Shown: positions 24,886 through 33,608, counted from the stretch's first letter. The stretch: DNA of 43,061 nt from an uncultured Alphaproteobacteria bacterium (GCA_937892955.1 CALBKH010000121.1:1-43061), one strand, 5' to 3'. A program made the numbers and translations. Notes: generated from the letters alone by a model not told the origin.

Positions 24886-26769
24886 TCAGGCGCCGGCGGC
24901 GCAGGTCGACGCGGCGGCGAAGCCGGTGAGCAGGGCGGCGAGGCGTTCGCGCTCGATCGGCTTGACCAGCACCGCGTCGGCACCGGCGGCGCGAGCCCGC
25001 ATCGCCGCGGCGGCGGTGCCGTCGGCGGTCAGGGCGACGATGCCGAGGCGGTGGTCGTCGCTCGCCTCGGCGCGGCGCAGGGCGCGAATCGCCGAGAAGC
25101 CGTCCATACCGGGCATATGGAGGTCCATCAGCACGCCGGCGAAGGGGCGACCGCGGTCGCGCGCCTCGGCGACCGCGGCGACCGCGGCCGCGCCGTCGGC
25201 GACGACGGTGGCCCGATGGCCGAGGTTCTCGAGCAGGGCGCGACCGAGCAGGGCATTGATCTCGTTGTCGTCGGCGAGCAGCAGGTCGAGGCCGCCGGCG
25301 GGCGCGGTCCGCGGGGCTCCGGTCGCGGCGGTCGGTTCGTCGAGGCCTTCGCCGGCGCCGAGCGCGGCGACGACCCGCGCCAGCGAGGCGGCACGCACCG
25401 GTTTGACCAGATGACCGGCGAACCCGGCGCGGCGCCATTCGGCGAGGCGGGCGCGGTCGGTCGGGGTGATCAGCACCACCGCCGGGGGGGCGAACGCGAA
25501 GCCGGCGCGCAGAACGGCGAGATGCTCTGCGGCGCGATCGTCGCCGTCGACGAGGACGACGTCGAAGCGTTCCGCCGAATCGAGGGCGGTCGGCTCGGCC
25601 ACCAGGACGGCGTCGGCGCCGAGGGCATGGAGACGGCGGACCAGCAGCGGCGGCTCGACCACGCCGGCGGAGATCAGCGCCAGACGGCGGCCGGCGAGCG
25701 GGGCGGTCGCAGGTTCGCGGCTCTCGACGGCGGGCAGGCGCAGATCGAAGAAGAAGACCGAGCCCTCGCCGGGGCGGCTCTCCAGGCGGAGATCGCCACC
25801 CATGCGTTCGACGATCGATCGGGCGATGGCGAGGCCGAGGCCGGTGCCGCCGCCGCGCGGGTCGGTACCGGGGGCGGCGCGTTCGAATTCGGCGAAGATC
25901 CGCTCGGCATCGGCGGCGGCGATGCCGACGCCGGTGTCGCGAACGCGGAAGGCGATGCGGCCGGCGGCGGCCGGGCCGGCAGCGGGTTCGACTTCGACGG
26001 CGACGCCGCCGGTGGCGGTGTATTTCACCGCGTTGCCGGCGAGATTGATCAACACCTGACGCAGCAGGATCGGATCGGCCTCGACCCGCTTGGGCAGGCC
26101 GGGGGCGACGATCGACGCGAGTTCGAGGCCCTTGCCGTGGGCGCGCGGCGCCATCAGCTCGACGACGTCCTCGACGAGCGCCTGCAGGTCGATCGGTTCG
26201 GGGGTCGGGGCGAGGCGACCGGCCTCGACGCGGGTGAGGTCGAGCACGTCGTCGACGAGGCCGAGAAGGGCGGCGCCGGAGGTGCGGACGGCGCGCACGT
26301 AGGCGCTCTGCTCCGGGGTCAGCGGCGTGTCGGCGAGGAGATCGGCCATGCCGACGATGCCGTGGAGCGGCGTGCGGATCTCGTGGCCGGCGGTGGCGAG
26401 GAGACGCGACTTGGCGGCGCTCTCCGCCTCGGCGCGGGCTCGGGCGGCGACGGCGGCGTCGACATCCTGCGTCGCCGGTTCGGCGACCGCCTCCTCCGCC
26501 GAGGGGAGGAAGCGGAGGACGGCGACGACGACGATGGCCAGGGTCAGGGCGAGCGAAAGGGTCGCGGCATGGGGGGCTCCGGAGAGGAGGCCGGCGGCGG
26601 CCACCACCGAGAAGGCGAGAAGCAGGGCATCGCCGCGGGTCGGCGGGAAGGCGCGGCGCGCGCCGACGGCGACGCGCGGCGTCGGCCCGCGGGTCTCGCC
26701 GTGGGCGGTTTCGTCCGCTGCCGTCGCATCCCGATCGTCGGTTCGACGACCGATCTTCCCGTCGCGCAT
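24886..26769 (-). CDS. Hybrid sensor histidine kinase/response regulator
   Basis: A 627-residue membrane protein. Two hydrophobic segments lie at about 47-65 and 68-87, then a short coiled region. The HisKA domain carries the phosphoacceptor His129 in GHEIRTPLHGIVGMA, and the HATPase domain has the N box (Asn242, Asn246) and G1 box DTGVGI (278-283). A first receiver-like domain (about 360-470) lacks the N-terminal acidic pair and looks degenerate. A complete C-terminal receiver (about 494-620) has DD500-501, phosphoacceptor Asp549 in GVLMDLHMPG, and Lys in LVKPIE. There is no periplasmic sensor domain of any size. ATG 26769 has GGGAG upstream; an open frame to 26976 is not supported. The signal and output regulator are unknown. 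Confidence 0.92.
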   Translation of the reverse strand: MRDGKIGRRTDDRDATAADETAHGETRGPTPRVAVGARRAFPPTRGDALLLAFSVVAAAGLLSGAPHAATLSLALTLAIVVVAVLRFLPSAEEAVAEPATQDVDAAVAARARAEAESAAKSRLLATAGHEIRTPLHGIVGMADLLADTPLTPEQSAYVRAVRTSGAALLGLVDDVLDLTRVEAGRLAPTPEPIDLQALVEDVVELMAPRAHGKGLELASIVAPGLPKRVEADPILLRQVLINLAGNAVKYTATGGVAVEVEPAAGPAAAGRIAFRVRDTGVGIAAADAERIFAEFERAAPGTDPRGGGTGLGLAIARSIVERMGGDLRLESRPGEGSVFFFDLRLPAVESREPATAPLAGRRLALISAGVVEPPLLVRRLHALGADAVLVAEPTALDSAERFDVVLVDGDDRAAEHLAVLRAGFAFAPPAVVLITPTDRARLAEWRRAGFAGHLVKPVRAASLARVVAALGAGEGLDEPTAATGAPRTAPAGGLDLLLADDNEINALLGRALLENLGHRATVVADGAAAVAAVAEARDRGRPFAGVLMDLHMPGMDGFSAIRALRRAEASDDHRLGIVALTADGTAAAAMRARAAGADAVLVKPIERERLAALLTGFAAASTCAAGA

Positions 26770-27113
26770 GCTCGCTCCCGATCCGGCGGTCGACACGCAC
26801 GCACGTTGCGGGCGGATCGATCGCGTGGCGGCACGCGGCCGGTCCTCAGGGGCCGGCCGCTGCGATCCACACGATAGGAGATCGGAGTTGCGAAAGACTT
26901 GACGGCGCGGTGTGACCCGGGGACGCCGACCCGCGGTGTCCGCGGCCGCGAAGAGCGATTCGACTCGGCTCTGCATCGCATTTCGGCGGAGCGGCTCCTG
27001 CGGACCCCGGCGGATCGCTTCGCGACGCCCGCCTCCGGCCGAAACGTCGCGTTCGGTCGGGATTCGGCCGATCGATGGATCACGAGATCGGAACGAATCG
27101 ATCGGATCTCCTC
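26770..27113. other. Intergenic region between yifB and the hybrid kinase
   Basis: About 340 bp downstream of yifB and upstream of the kinase, both leftward. It contains several short GC-rich dyads but no hairpin with a T run, no clear promoter pair and no RNA gene. It is less GC-biased around 26870-26900, where the kinase promoter is most likely. Confidence 0.35.
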
Positions 27114-28646
27114 TCAGGCGGCGAGCGCCAGACGGTTGCCGCAGCTGCGATAGCTCAGCGCCTCGGCGAGGTGGATGCGGCCGACCTGATCGGACCCGTC
27201 GAGATCGGCGAGGGTACGGGCGACCTTGAGGACGCGGTGATAGGCGCGGGCGGAGAGGCGCAGCTTGTCGGCGGCATCGGCGAGCAGCGCGGCGCCGGCG
27301 CGATCGGGGCGGACGATCTCGTCCACCAACGAGGCCGACATGTCGGCATTGGTGCGCATCCGGTCGAGGCCGAGGGCGCCGAAACGGGCGATCTGGCGGT
27401 TGCGTGCCGCGGCGACACGGGCGGCGACCTCGCGCGACCCTTCGCTCGGCGGCGGCAGCACCAGATCGGCGGCGGTGACGGCGGCGACTTCGACGCGCAG
27501 GTCGATGCGATCGAGGAGCGGACCGGAGATGCGTTCCTGATAATCGGCGGCGCAGCGATTACCGCGTCGGCAGGTGTGGCCGGGATCGCCGGCATGGCCA
27601 CAGCGGCAGGGGTTCATGGCGGCGACGAGCTGGATACGGGCGGGATAGCTCACCCGGTGATTGGCGCGGGCGATGACCACCTCACCGGATTCGAGCGGCT
27701 GGCGCAGGCTGTCGAGCACCTGCGGATTGAACTCGGGCAACTCGTCGAGGAAGAGCACGCCGTTGTGGGCGAGCGACACCTCGCCGGGGCGGGCGCGTAA
27801 GCCCCCGCCGACCAATGCCGCCATCGAGGCGGAATGGTGGGGGGCGCGGAAGGGGCGGCGATCGGAGAGGCGGCCGTCGGCCAGTTCACCGGCGATCGAG
27901 GCGATCATCGACACCTCCAGCAATTCGCGCGGGGCGAGCGGCGGCAGGATCGACGGCAGGCGGGAGGCCAACATCGACTTGCCCGAGCCGGGCGGGCCGA
28001 CCATCAGCAGATTGTGGCCGCCGGCGGCGGCGATCTCGAGGGCGCGCTTGGCGGTCTCCTGGCCCTTGACGTCGGCGAGGTCGGGCAGCGCCGCGGCGAT
28101 CTCGCGGATCCTGGGGCTCGGCCGGGAGATCACCTGGGTTCCCTTGAAGTGATTGGCGAGCTGGACGAGGCTGCGGCCGGCGACGATGGCGAGATCGGGG
28201 CTCGCCCAGGCGGCCTCGCCGCCCGAATCGGCCGGACAGATCAGACCTTTCTCCAACGCCGTAGCGCCGATGGCGGCGGGCAGCACGCCGGCGACGGAGG
28301 CGATGGTGCCGTCGAGCGACAGTTCGCCGAGCGCCACCCAGTCCATCAGTTGATCGCCGGGCATGGCGCCGATCGCCGCCAGGATGGCCAGCGCAATCGG
28401 CAGGTCGTAGTGGCTGCCCTCCTTGGGCAGGTCGGCGGGGGCGAGATTGACGGTGATGCGGCGCTGCGGCAGGGCGAGGCCGGAGGCGTGGAGGGCGGCG
28501 CGGATGCGCTCGCGGCTCTCGCCGACGGTCTTATCGGGCAGACCGACAAGGGCGAAACAGGGGTTGCCCGAGGTGATCTGCACCTGGACGTCGACCGGCA
28601 CCGCCTCGATGCCCTGGAATGCGACCGTGGTGACCCGCGCGACCAT
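27114..28646 (-). CDS. comM: YifB/ComM family Mg-chelatase-like AAA+ ATPase
   Basis: A 510-residue AAA+ protein of the YifB/ComM family. ComM is the hexameric branch-migration helicase that helps integrate incoming DNA in naturally competent species, and homologues are widespread. The N-terminal ChlI-like (Lon-type fold) domain covers about 1-170. The Mg-chelatase AAA domain has Walker A GPPGSGKS (217-224) and Walker B LFLDELPEF. A cysteine cluster, CRCGHAGDPGHTCRRGNRC, may bind zinc. The C-terminal helical domain ends the protein. A perfect SOS box lies 39-53 bp upstream of the ATG, so LexA control is likely. Confidence 0.94.
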   Translation of the reverse strand: MVARVTTVAFQGIEAVPVDVQVQITSGNPCFALVGLPDKTVGESRERIRAALHASGLALPQRRITVNLAPADLPKEGSHYDLPIALAILAAIGAMPGDQLMDWVALGELSLDGTIASVAGVLPAAIGATALEKGLICPADSGGEAAWASPDLAIVAGRSLVQLANHFKGTQVISRPSPRIREIAAALPDLADVKGQETAKRALEIAAAGGHNLLMVGPPGSGKSMLASRLPSILPPLAPRELLEVSMIASIAGELADGRLSDRRPFRAPHHSASMAALVGGGLRARPGEVSLAHNGVLFLDELPEFNPQVLDSLRQPLESGEVVIARANHRVSYPARIQLVAAMNPCRCGHAGDPGHTCRRGNRCAADYQERISGPLLDRIDLRVEVAAVTAADLVLPPPSEGSREVAARVAAARNRQIARFGALGLDRMRTNADMSASLVDEIVRPDRAGAALLADAADKLRLSARAYHRVLKVARTLADLDGSDQVGRIHLAEALSYRSCGNRLALAA

Positions 28647-28672
28647 GACACGCCCCGTGCCCGAACCTCTCC

Positions 28673-28693
28673 GGTATGTTCATAGAACATTCC
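28673..28693 (-). promoter_or_regulatory. Inverted repeat in the comM/yifB leader
   Basis: GGTATGTTC-ATA-GAACATTCC, 9-bp arms with one mismatch (11 bp if the flanking CC/GG are counted). It overlaps the SOS box and may be part of the operator. Confidence 0.4.
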
Positions 28694-28699
28694 GGGAAC
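28685..28699 (-). promoter_or_regulatory. LexA (SOS) box upstream of comM/yifB
   Basis: The sequence GTTC-CCGGAAT-GTTC on the minus strand is an exact match to the alphaproteobacterial LexA consensus GTTC-N7-GTTC. It is 39-53 bp upstream of the yifB ATG, in promoter position. comM has been reported, as I recall, among LexA-regulated genes in alphaproteobacteria. Confidence 0.65.
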
Positions 28700-28782
28700 T
28701 CACGCAACCGTAGAGCGGCCTTCCGGTTGCAATCGGTTGTGACGCGAGAACGGAGCCGGATCGCCGGGGGAACCGCCCGTCA

Positions 28783-29724
28783 TCACTGCGGTTCGGCGAG
28801 GAGATCGCGGCGGGTCAGGACCTCGAAACCGACGTAGACGATGTCGGGGGCGCGGCGTTCGGCAGCGAGGGCGTCGAGCACCTCGGCGAGGCGGGCGCCC
28901 ATGTCGGCGGGGCGCTGGCCGACCAGGACGTGGCCGAGGCCCTCGCGGACCAGCTGGCGCTCCAGCGGCAGGGCATCGGCGACGACGATCACCACCTTGG
29001 CGCGGTCGAAGCGTTCCTTGTGGCGGGCGGCGATGTCGCGCCAGGTGTCTTCGGCGAGGAGCGGCCAGGCGCCGACCGAGATCACCGCATCGAGATCGGC
29101 ATGATCGGTGAGAAAGCGATCGACGAGGCCGGCGGCGGAGCGGGCTTCGCCGGTGGTGATCGCCGGCGATCCTTCGATCTCGGTCCAGCCGGCGCCGAGC
29201 GCATCGCGGACCCCGGCGACGCGATCGGACAGCGCCGTGACCGAAGCGTCGCCGGAGATCAGGGCATAGCGGCCGCCGGCCTGCTTCCAGCGGCGCAGCG
29301 ACGAGCCGAGGGCGCGGCCGAAGTCGCGGGCGTTGGTGCCGACGAAGGCGGCGCGCAGCGGCTCCGGCAGGTCGGCGTCGAAGGCGACGACGGGGATGCC
29401 GGCGGCCTTCGCCGCGGTCAAAGCGGGGGTCACCTCGTCGAGGCGGGCCGGCGAGACGGCGATGCCGTCGATCTTCTCGGCGACGAGATCCTTCAGGATC
29501 TCGCCCTGGCTGCGCTTCTCCTCGCCGCCGGGACCGAGGACGACGCAGGTCGTCTCCGGAAAGGTGGCGGCGCGAGCGCGGCAACCTTCGGCCACGGCGT
29601 CGTAGAAGGGGTTCGCGACGGTCGGCACGACGACGGCGAAGCGCTTTCCCGCCGCCGCGGCCGGCGCCGAAACGACGAGGAGCGCGAGAGCGAGAGCCGC
29701 GAGACCGTGACGACCCGTCCGCAT
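28783..29724 (-). CDS. Periplasmic sugar-binding-protein-like (type 1) substrate-binding protein
   Basis: A 313-residue exported protein. A signal peptide covers about residues 1-25 (basic start, long Ala/Leu core, AAAAG cleavage region). The mature part is a type 1 periplasmic binding fold like RbsB/LacI sugar-binding proteins, with the VVVPTVANPFYDAVAEGCRA opening and GIPVVAFDADL. There is no ABC permease or ATPase gene beside it, so it is an orphan binding protein. It might feed a distant transporter or act as a sensor partner. GGGAGGGG precedes the ATG. It starts 36 bp after gshB and is probably co-transcribed with it. The ligand is unknown. Confidence 0.85.
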   Translation of the reverse strand: MRTGRHGLAALALALLVVSAPAAAAGKRFAVVVPTVANPFYDAVAEGCRARAATFPETTCVVLGPGGEEKRSQGEILKDLVAEKIDGIAVSPARLDEVTPALTAAKAAGIPVVAFDADLPEPLRAAFVGTNARDFGRALGSSLRRWKQAGGRYALISGDASVTALSDRVAGVRDALGAGWTEIEGSPAITTGEARSAAGLVDRFLTDHADLDAVISVGAWPLLAEDTWRDIAARHKERFDRAKVVIVVADALPLERQLVREGLGHVLVGQRPADMGARLAEVLDALAAERRAPDIVYVGFEVLTRRDLLAEPQ

Positions 29725-29760
29725 GAGACCGACCCCTCCCTCATGACCTTCGCCGCGGCC

Positions 29761-30708
29761 TCAGCTGCGGCCGATGCGCGCCTCGATCACATCCCAGACG
29801 CGGGCGGCGATGTCGGGGCCGCCGAGACGGCGAATGGCACGGATGCCGGTCGGCGAGGTGACGTTGATCTCGGTGAGATAGTCGCCGATGACGTCGATGC
29901 CGACGAGAATCAGGCCGCGCTCGCGCAAGGACGGACCGATGCGTTCGCAGATCTCGCGTTCGCGCGGGGAGAGCTCGGTCGCCGCCGCCTGACCGCCGCG
30001 CACCATGTTGGAGCGCAGGTCGTCGGCCGCCGGCACGCGATTGACCGCTCCGGCGAATTCGCCGTCGACCAGGATGATGCGCTTGTCGCCGTTGCGGACC
30101 TCGGGGAGATAGCGCTGGATCACCCAGGGTTCGCGCCAGGTCGAGGAGAACATGTCCATCAGCGAGCCGAAGTTCTCGTCCTCGGCGCGCACCCGGAAGA
30201 CCGCCGCGCCGCCGTGGCCGTAGAGCGGCTTCATGACGATGTCGCGGTGTTCGGCGCGGAAGGCGCGGATCTCGTCGGCGTCGCGCGAGATCAGGGTCGG
30301 CGGCATCAGGTCGGGGAACTCGGTGACGAAGATCTTCTCCGGCGCGTCGCGGACGCTCGCCGGATCGTTGACCACCAGGGTCTTCGGATGGATGCGCTCG
30401 AGGAAATGGGTGGTGGTGACGTAGTGGAGATCGAAGGGCGGGTCCTGGCGCAGGAGGATCGTGTCGAAACGGGCGAGATCGACGCGCTCGGCGGCGCCGA
30501 GGGTGAAGTGATCGCCGGCGACGTCGCGCACCTGCAGCGTTTCCACCGCGGCGAAGACGCGGCCGTCGCGCAGCGCCAGACGGTCGGGCGTGTAGTGCCA
30601 CAGACGGTGACCGCGCGCCTGCGCCTCCAGGAGGAGGGCGAAGGTCGAATCGCCGGCGATGCGAATCGAGGCGATGTGGTCCATCTGGACGGCGACGTTC
30701 AACGTCAT
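29761..30708 (-). CDS. gshB: Glutathione synthetase
   Basis: A 315-residue ATP-grasp enzyme that joins gamma-glutamylcysteine and glycine. The N-terminal substrate domain has VAVQMDHIASIRIAGDST, near-canonical for GshB. The ATP-grasp part includes KPLYGHGGAAVFRV and the metal-binding ending VGIDVIGDYLTEINVTSPTG. Length equals the E. coli enzyme. ATG 30708 was chosen. The frame is open to 30768, but the upstream part runs through the GC hairpin that follows yraN. The rsmI-yraN-gshB order is common in alphaproteobacteria. Confidence 0.96.
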   Translation of the reverse strand: MTLNVAVQMDHIASIRIAGDSTFALLLEAQARGHRLWHYTPDRLALRDGRVFAAVETLQVRDVAGDHFTLGAAERVDLARFDTILLRQDPPFDLHYVTTTHFLERIHPKTLVVNDPASVRDAPEKIFVTEFPDLMPPTLISRDADEIRAFRAEHRDIVMKPLYGHGGAAVFRVRAEDENFGSLMDMFSSTWREPWVIQRYLPEVRNGDKRIILVDGEFAGAVNRVPAADDLRSNMVRGGQAAATELSPREREICERIGPSLRERGLILVGIDVIGDYLTEINVTSPTGIRAIRRLGGPDIAARVWDVIEARIGRS

Positions 30709-30732
30709 CTGCGGGCGAGCTCCGGTGTGAGG

Positions 30733-30758
30733 CCCGCCCGTTCTAGCGCGCGGGCGGG
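30733..30758 (-). terminator. GC hairpin between yraN and gshB
   Basis: CCCGCCCG (30733-30740) pairs with CGGGCGGG (30751-30758), 8 bp around a 10-nt loop. No T tract follows, so it may be an attenuator or an RNA stability element rather than a full terminator. Confidence 0.35.
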
Positions 30759-30806
30759 TGAGCGACAACGGCGCGGCGGGTCATCTCGATGTGATCGGCG
30801 GAGAGA

Positions 30807-30822
30807 TGTTCCACGTGAATCA
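30807..30822. promoter_or_regulatory. parS-like ParB binding site
   Basis: TGTTCCACGTGAATCA matches the chromosomal parS consensus TGTTNCACGTGAAACA at 15 of 16 positions, with the CACGTG core intact. It lies in the non-coding gap between yraN and gshB. Chromosomal parS sites cluster near the replication origin, and several genes here (secB, glnD, mutS) tend to be origin-proximal in rhizobia. Confidence 0.55.
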
Positions 30823-30836
30823 CGCGGATGGACCCC

Positions 30837-31235
30837 TCACCACCGCCGGGGCAGATCGAGATCATCGGCGCGGAAGGCGTCGGCGAGTTGCCGCGGCCAT
30901 CGGCCGGGCAGAACCGCGACGATGTCGAAGCGGCGATCGTGATCGGCGTAGGCGGGGTTGTGGGCGACGTAGACGTCGGCCGCGGCGAGGATGCGGGCGC
31001 GCGCCCGCGGCGTCACCGCGTCGATCGCCGCCTCGACCGTGTCGCGCGCCTTGACCTCGACGAAGACCAGGGTGCGGCCGCGGGCGGCGACGAGATCGAT
31101 CTCGCCGGCGCCGCAGCGGAAGCGGCGGGCCAGGATGCGGTGGAACTTCAATCGGAGCATCCAGGCGGCGCGGGTCTCGGCGGCGAGGCCGAGGCTCTCG
31201 GCCCGGCGGCGTTCGTCGAGGCCGCGCTCGCGCAT
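30837..31235 (-). CDS. YraN family (UPF0102) nuclease-fold protein
   Basis: A 132-residue protein of the UPF0102/YraN family, a small restriction-endonuclease-like fold. The conserved core GEIDLVAARGRTLVFVEVKAR (read as G-E-I-D-L-V then E-V-K) carries the E, D, E and K residues of the PD-(D/E)xK site. The activity is not well established for the family. The ATG at 31235 overlaps the rsmI stop as TGATG, so the two are coupled. rsmI, lpoA-like and yraN are neighbours in E. coli as well. Confidence 0.9.
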   Translation of the reverse strand: MRERGLDERRRAESLGLAAETRAAWMLRLKFHRILARRFRCGAGEIDLVAARGRTLVFVEVKARDTVEAAIDAVTPRARARILAAADVYVAHNPAYADHDRRFDIVAVLPGRWPRQLADAFRADDLDLPRRW

Positions 31236-32176
31236 CACCGCCCCCTCGTCTCGTCCTTCAGCGCCATGGCGCGCTCGTAGAGCGCCTTGCGATCGGCGCC
31301 GGTCAGGCGCGCCACTTCGGCGACCGCCTTGCCGGGCGCCTGTCTGGCGAGGGCGGCGCGCAACATGGCGTCGACGTCGATCTCGCTCGTCGCCTCCTCG
31401 CCGGGCGGGCCGACGAGGACGACGATCTCGCCCTTGACGGCACGGGCGGCGAAGTCGCGGGCGAGGGTGGCGAGGTCGCCGCGCACCACTTCCTCGAAAT
31501 GCTTGGTGAGTTCGCGGGCGATCACCGCCGGGCGGGTCTCGCCGAGGACGGCGGCGAGATCGGCGAGGCAATCGGCGAGGCGATGCGGGCTCTCGTAGAA
31601 GATGAGCGTCGCGGGCACGCGCGCCAGTTCCTCGATGCGGCGGCGGCGCGCCTCGCTCTTCGGGGCGAGGAAACCGGCGAAGAGGAAGGCGTCGGAGGGC
31701 AGGCCCGAGGCGACGAGGGCGGCGAGCATGGCCGAAGCGCCGGGGATCGGCACCACCCGGTGGCCGCTCGCGAGGGCCTCGGCGACGAGCTTGTAGCCGG
31801 GATCGGAAACCAGCGGCGTGCCGGCGTCGGAGACCAGCACGACCGCTTTGCCCTCGTCGAGAAGCGCGAGGAGGTGCGGGCGGCGTTCGGCGGCGTTGTG
31901 GTCGTTGTAGGAGATGAGCGGCGTGCGGATGCGATAGCGATCGGTGAGGATGCGGGTGACGCGGGTGTCTTCGCAGGCGATCACGTCGGCCGCGGCGAGC
32001 GTTTCGAGGGCGCGCAGGGTGACGTCGCCGAGGTTGCCGATCGGCGTCGCGACGACGTGCAGGCCGGAGGTGATGCGGGGCGCCGGAAATTCCGCCGCAT
32101 TCACCCGGAAACTACGGGCCGACGTTTCGACGGCGGTTTCGTCGGGCGATCGAGCGGTGGGTTCGCGTGTCGTCAT
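31235..32176 (-). CDS. rsmI: 16S rRNA (cytidine-1402-2'-O)-methyltransferase
   Basis: A 313-residue SAM-dependent enzyme of the tetrapyrrole-methylase fold that methylates the ribose of C1402 in the 16S P-site region. Diagnostic segments are VATPIGNLGDVTLRALE near residue 43, VSDAGTPLVSDPG, and GASAMLAALVASGLP. The C-terminal helical domain ends with LTGADRKALYERAMALK. An N-terminal stretch of about 35 residues before the fold is variable and low in hydrophobicity. It is divergent from the LpoA-like gene, as in many proteobacteria. Confidence 0.95.
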   Translation of the reverse strand: MTTREPTARSPDETAVETSARSFRVNAAEFPAPRITSGLHVVATPIGNLGDVTLRALETLAAADVIACEDTRVTRILTDRYRIRTPLISYNDHNAAERRPHLLALLDEGKAVVLVSDAGTPLVSDPGYKLVAEALASGHRVVPIPGASAMLAALVASGLPSDAFLFAGFLAPKSEARRRRIEELARVPATLIFYESPHRLADCLADLAAVLGETRPAVIARELTKHFEEVVRGDLATLARDFAARAVKGEIVVLVGPPGEEATSEIDVDAMLRAALARQAPGKAVAEVARLTGADRKALYERAMALKDETRGR

Positions 32177-32299
32177 GTCCGGGGTTCCGGGAGATGGGCG
32201 GCGGGAGGACCGGTGCTCGATACGCCCGAAAGCGCGATTCCGCCGACCCGACCGGGGTGGGACGAGGGGCGATCACCGTCGCTCCGTCCCCAGGCGGTT

Positions 32300-32328
32300 T
32301 TGACAGGAAAGCCGCGCGAGGCCAAGAT
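32300..32328 (+). promoter_or_regulatory. Sigma-70-type promoter of the LpoA-like gene
   Basis: A perfect TTGACA (32300-32305), a 17-bp spacer and CAAGAT (32323-32328) lie about 50 bp before the TTG start at 32379. One of the best promoters in the window. Confidence 0.55.
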
Positions 32329-32378
32329 CGAGGCCGGAATTCGCGTCGGATTTCGGCTATCGAGAAGGTGAACTCTCC

Positions 32379-33581
32379 TTGACCCGCGACCTTCCTCCGT
32401 TCGGCGCCGGCCGCCGAGCGCTCCTCGGCTCCCTCGGCGCCACGTTGTTCCTCGCCGGCTGCAACAGCACCTCGACGGGAGATTCCTTCGGCGGCGGGCT
32501 CATCCCCTCGGGCGGGACGCAGACGCCGACCGGCGACCTGATCGGCACCGGCAACGTCAAGGTGGCGCTGATCCTACCGAAATCGGCGGGCGGACAGTCG
32601 GCGACCATCGCCACGCAGCTGCGCAACGCCGCCGAACTGGCGCTGAAGGATTTCCCCGGCGCCGACGTGCAGATCCTGGTCAAGGACGACCTGGGCACCA
32701 CCGAAGGCGGGCAGGCGGCGGCCTCTCAGGCGATCGCCGAGGGTGCGCAGCTGGTCATCGGCCCGCTCAACGCGGTGGCGGCGCGCGGCGCGGCCGGGCC
32801 GGCGCGTCAGGCGGGCGTGCCGGTCGTCACCTTCACCACCGACACCTCGGTCGCCTCGCGCGGCGTCTACCTGATCGGCTTCCTGCCGGCCACCGACGTC
32901 GAGCGCATCGTCTCCTACGCCGCCGCGCAGAACCGCCGGTCGATGGCGGCGATCGTGCCGGACGACGCCTACGGGCTGGTCGTCGAGGCGGCGTTCCGCG
33001 AACAGACGGTGCGCGCCGGCGTTCGCGCCATGGCGGTGGAGCGCTACAAGGGCGACCCGGTCGACATGCAGACCAAGGCGGCGGCGATCGCCAAGCTCGG
33101 CGCGCAGATCGATTCGGTGTTCGTGCCCGACGCCGCCGGCAACGCGGCGCAGGTGGTGCAGGCGATGTATTCGGCCGGGCTCGACAAGACCCGGGTGAAG
33201 ATCCTCGGCTCGGGCCGCTGGAACGATCCGGCCGCCTTCGCTTCGCCGGCGCTCGCCGGCGGTTGGTTCCCCGGCGCCGACAGCGGCGGCATCGAGGGAT
33301 TCCGCAATCGCTATCGCCAGAGCTACGGGTCGGATTCGGGTCCGCTGGCGGTGCTCGGCTACGAGGCGGTGTTCCTCGCCGCCGGTCTCGTCCGCAACGC
33401 CGGCGCCCGGCCGTTCCGTGACGACGTGCTCTTGTCGCGCAACGGCTTCCTCGGCGTCACCGGCCTCTTCCGCTTCCGCCCCGACGGTACCTCCGAACGC
33501 GGCCTCGCCGTCTTCGAGATCGGCGCCGGCTCGGCCCGCACCATCTCCCCGGCGCCGAAGCAGTTCCCGGCGGGGACGTGA
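32379..33581 (+). CDS. LpoA-like penicillin-binding protein activator lipoprotein
   Basis: A 400-residue exported lipoprotein. A lipobox LAGC with the lipidated Cys at residue 28 ends a short signal peptide. The mature part is a type 1 periplasmic-binding fold (Leu/Ile/Val-receptor-like), as in LppC/LpoA family proteins that activate penicillin-binding proteins. The position beside rsmI-yraN is conserved with E. coli lpoA, which supports that assignment. The start is TTG at 32379, with AGAAGGTG upstream. A rho-independent terminator follows. In alphaproteobacteria the PBP partner is not established, so the role is inferred. Confidence 0.86.
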   Translation: MTRDLPPFGAGRRALLGSLGATLFLAGCNSTSTGDSFGGGLIPSGGTQTPTGDLIGTGNVKVALILPKSAGGQSATIATQLRNAAELALKDFPGADVQILVKDDLGTTEGGQAAASQAIAEGAQLVIGPLNAVAARGAAGPARQAGVPVVTFTTDTSVASRGVYLIGFLPATDVERIVSYAAAQNRRSMAAIVPDDAYGLVVEAAFREQTVRAGVRAMAVERYKGDPVDMQTKAAAIAKLGAQIDSVFVPDAAGNAAQVVQAMYSAGLDKTRVKILGSGRWNDPAAFASPALAGGWFPGADSGGIEGFRNRYRQSYGSDSGPLAVLGYEAVFLAAGLVRNAGARPFRDDVLLSRNGFLGVTGLFRFRPDGTSERGLAVFEIGAGSARTISPAPKQFPAGT

Positions 33582-33608
33582 AGATTCCCGACGAACGGAG
33601 TTCGGACG

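Noticed and set aside
25051..26877. 608-codon rightward frame over the hybrid kinase
   Set aside because: Antisense shadow with repetitive Gly/Ala/Asp composition; the kinase frame carries all motifs.
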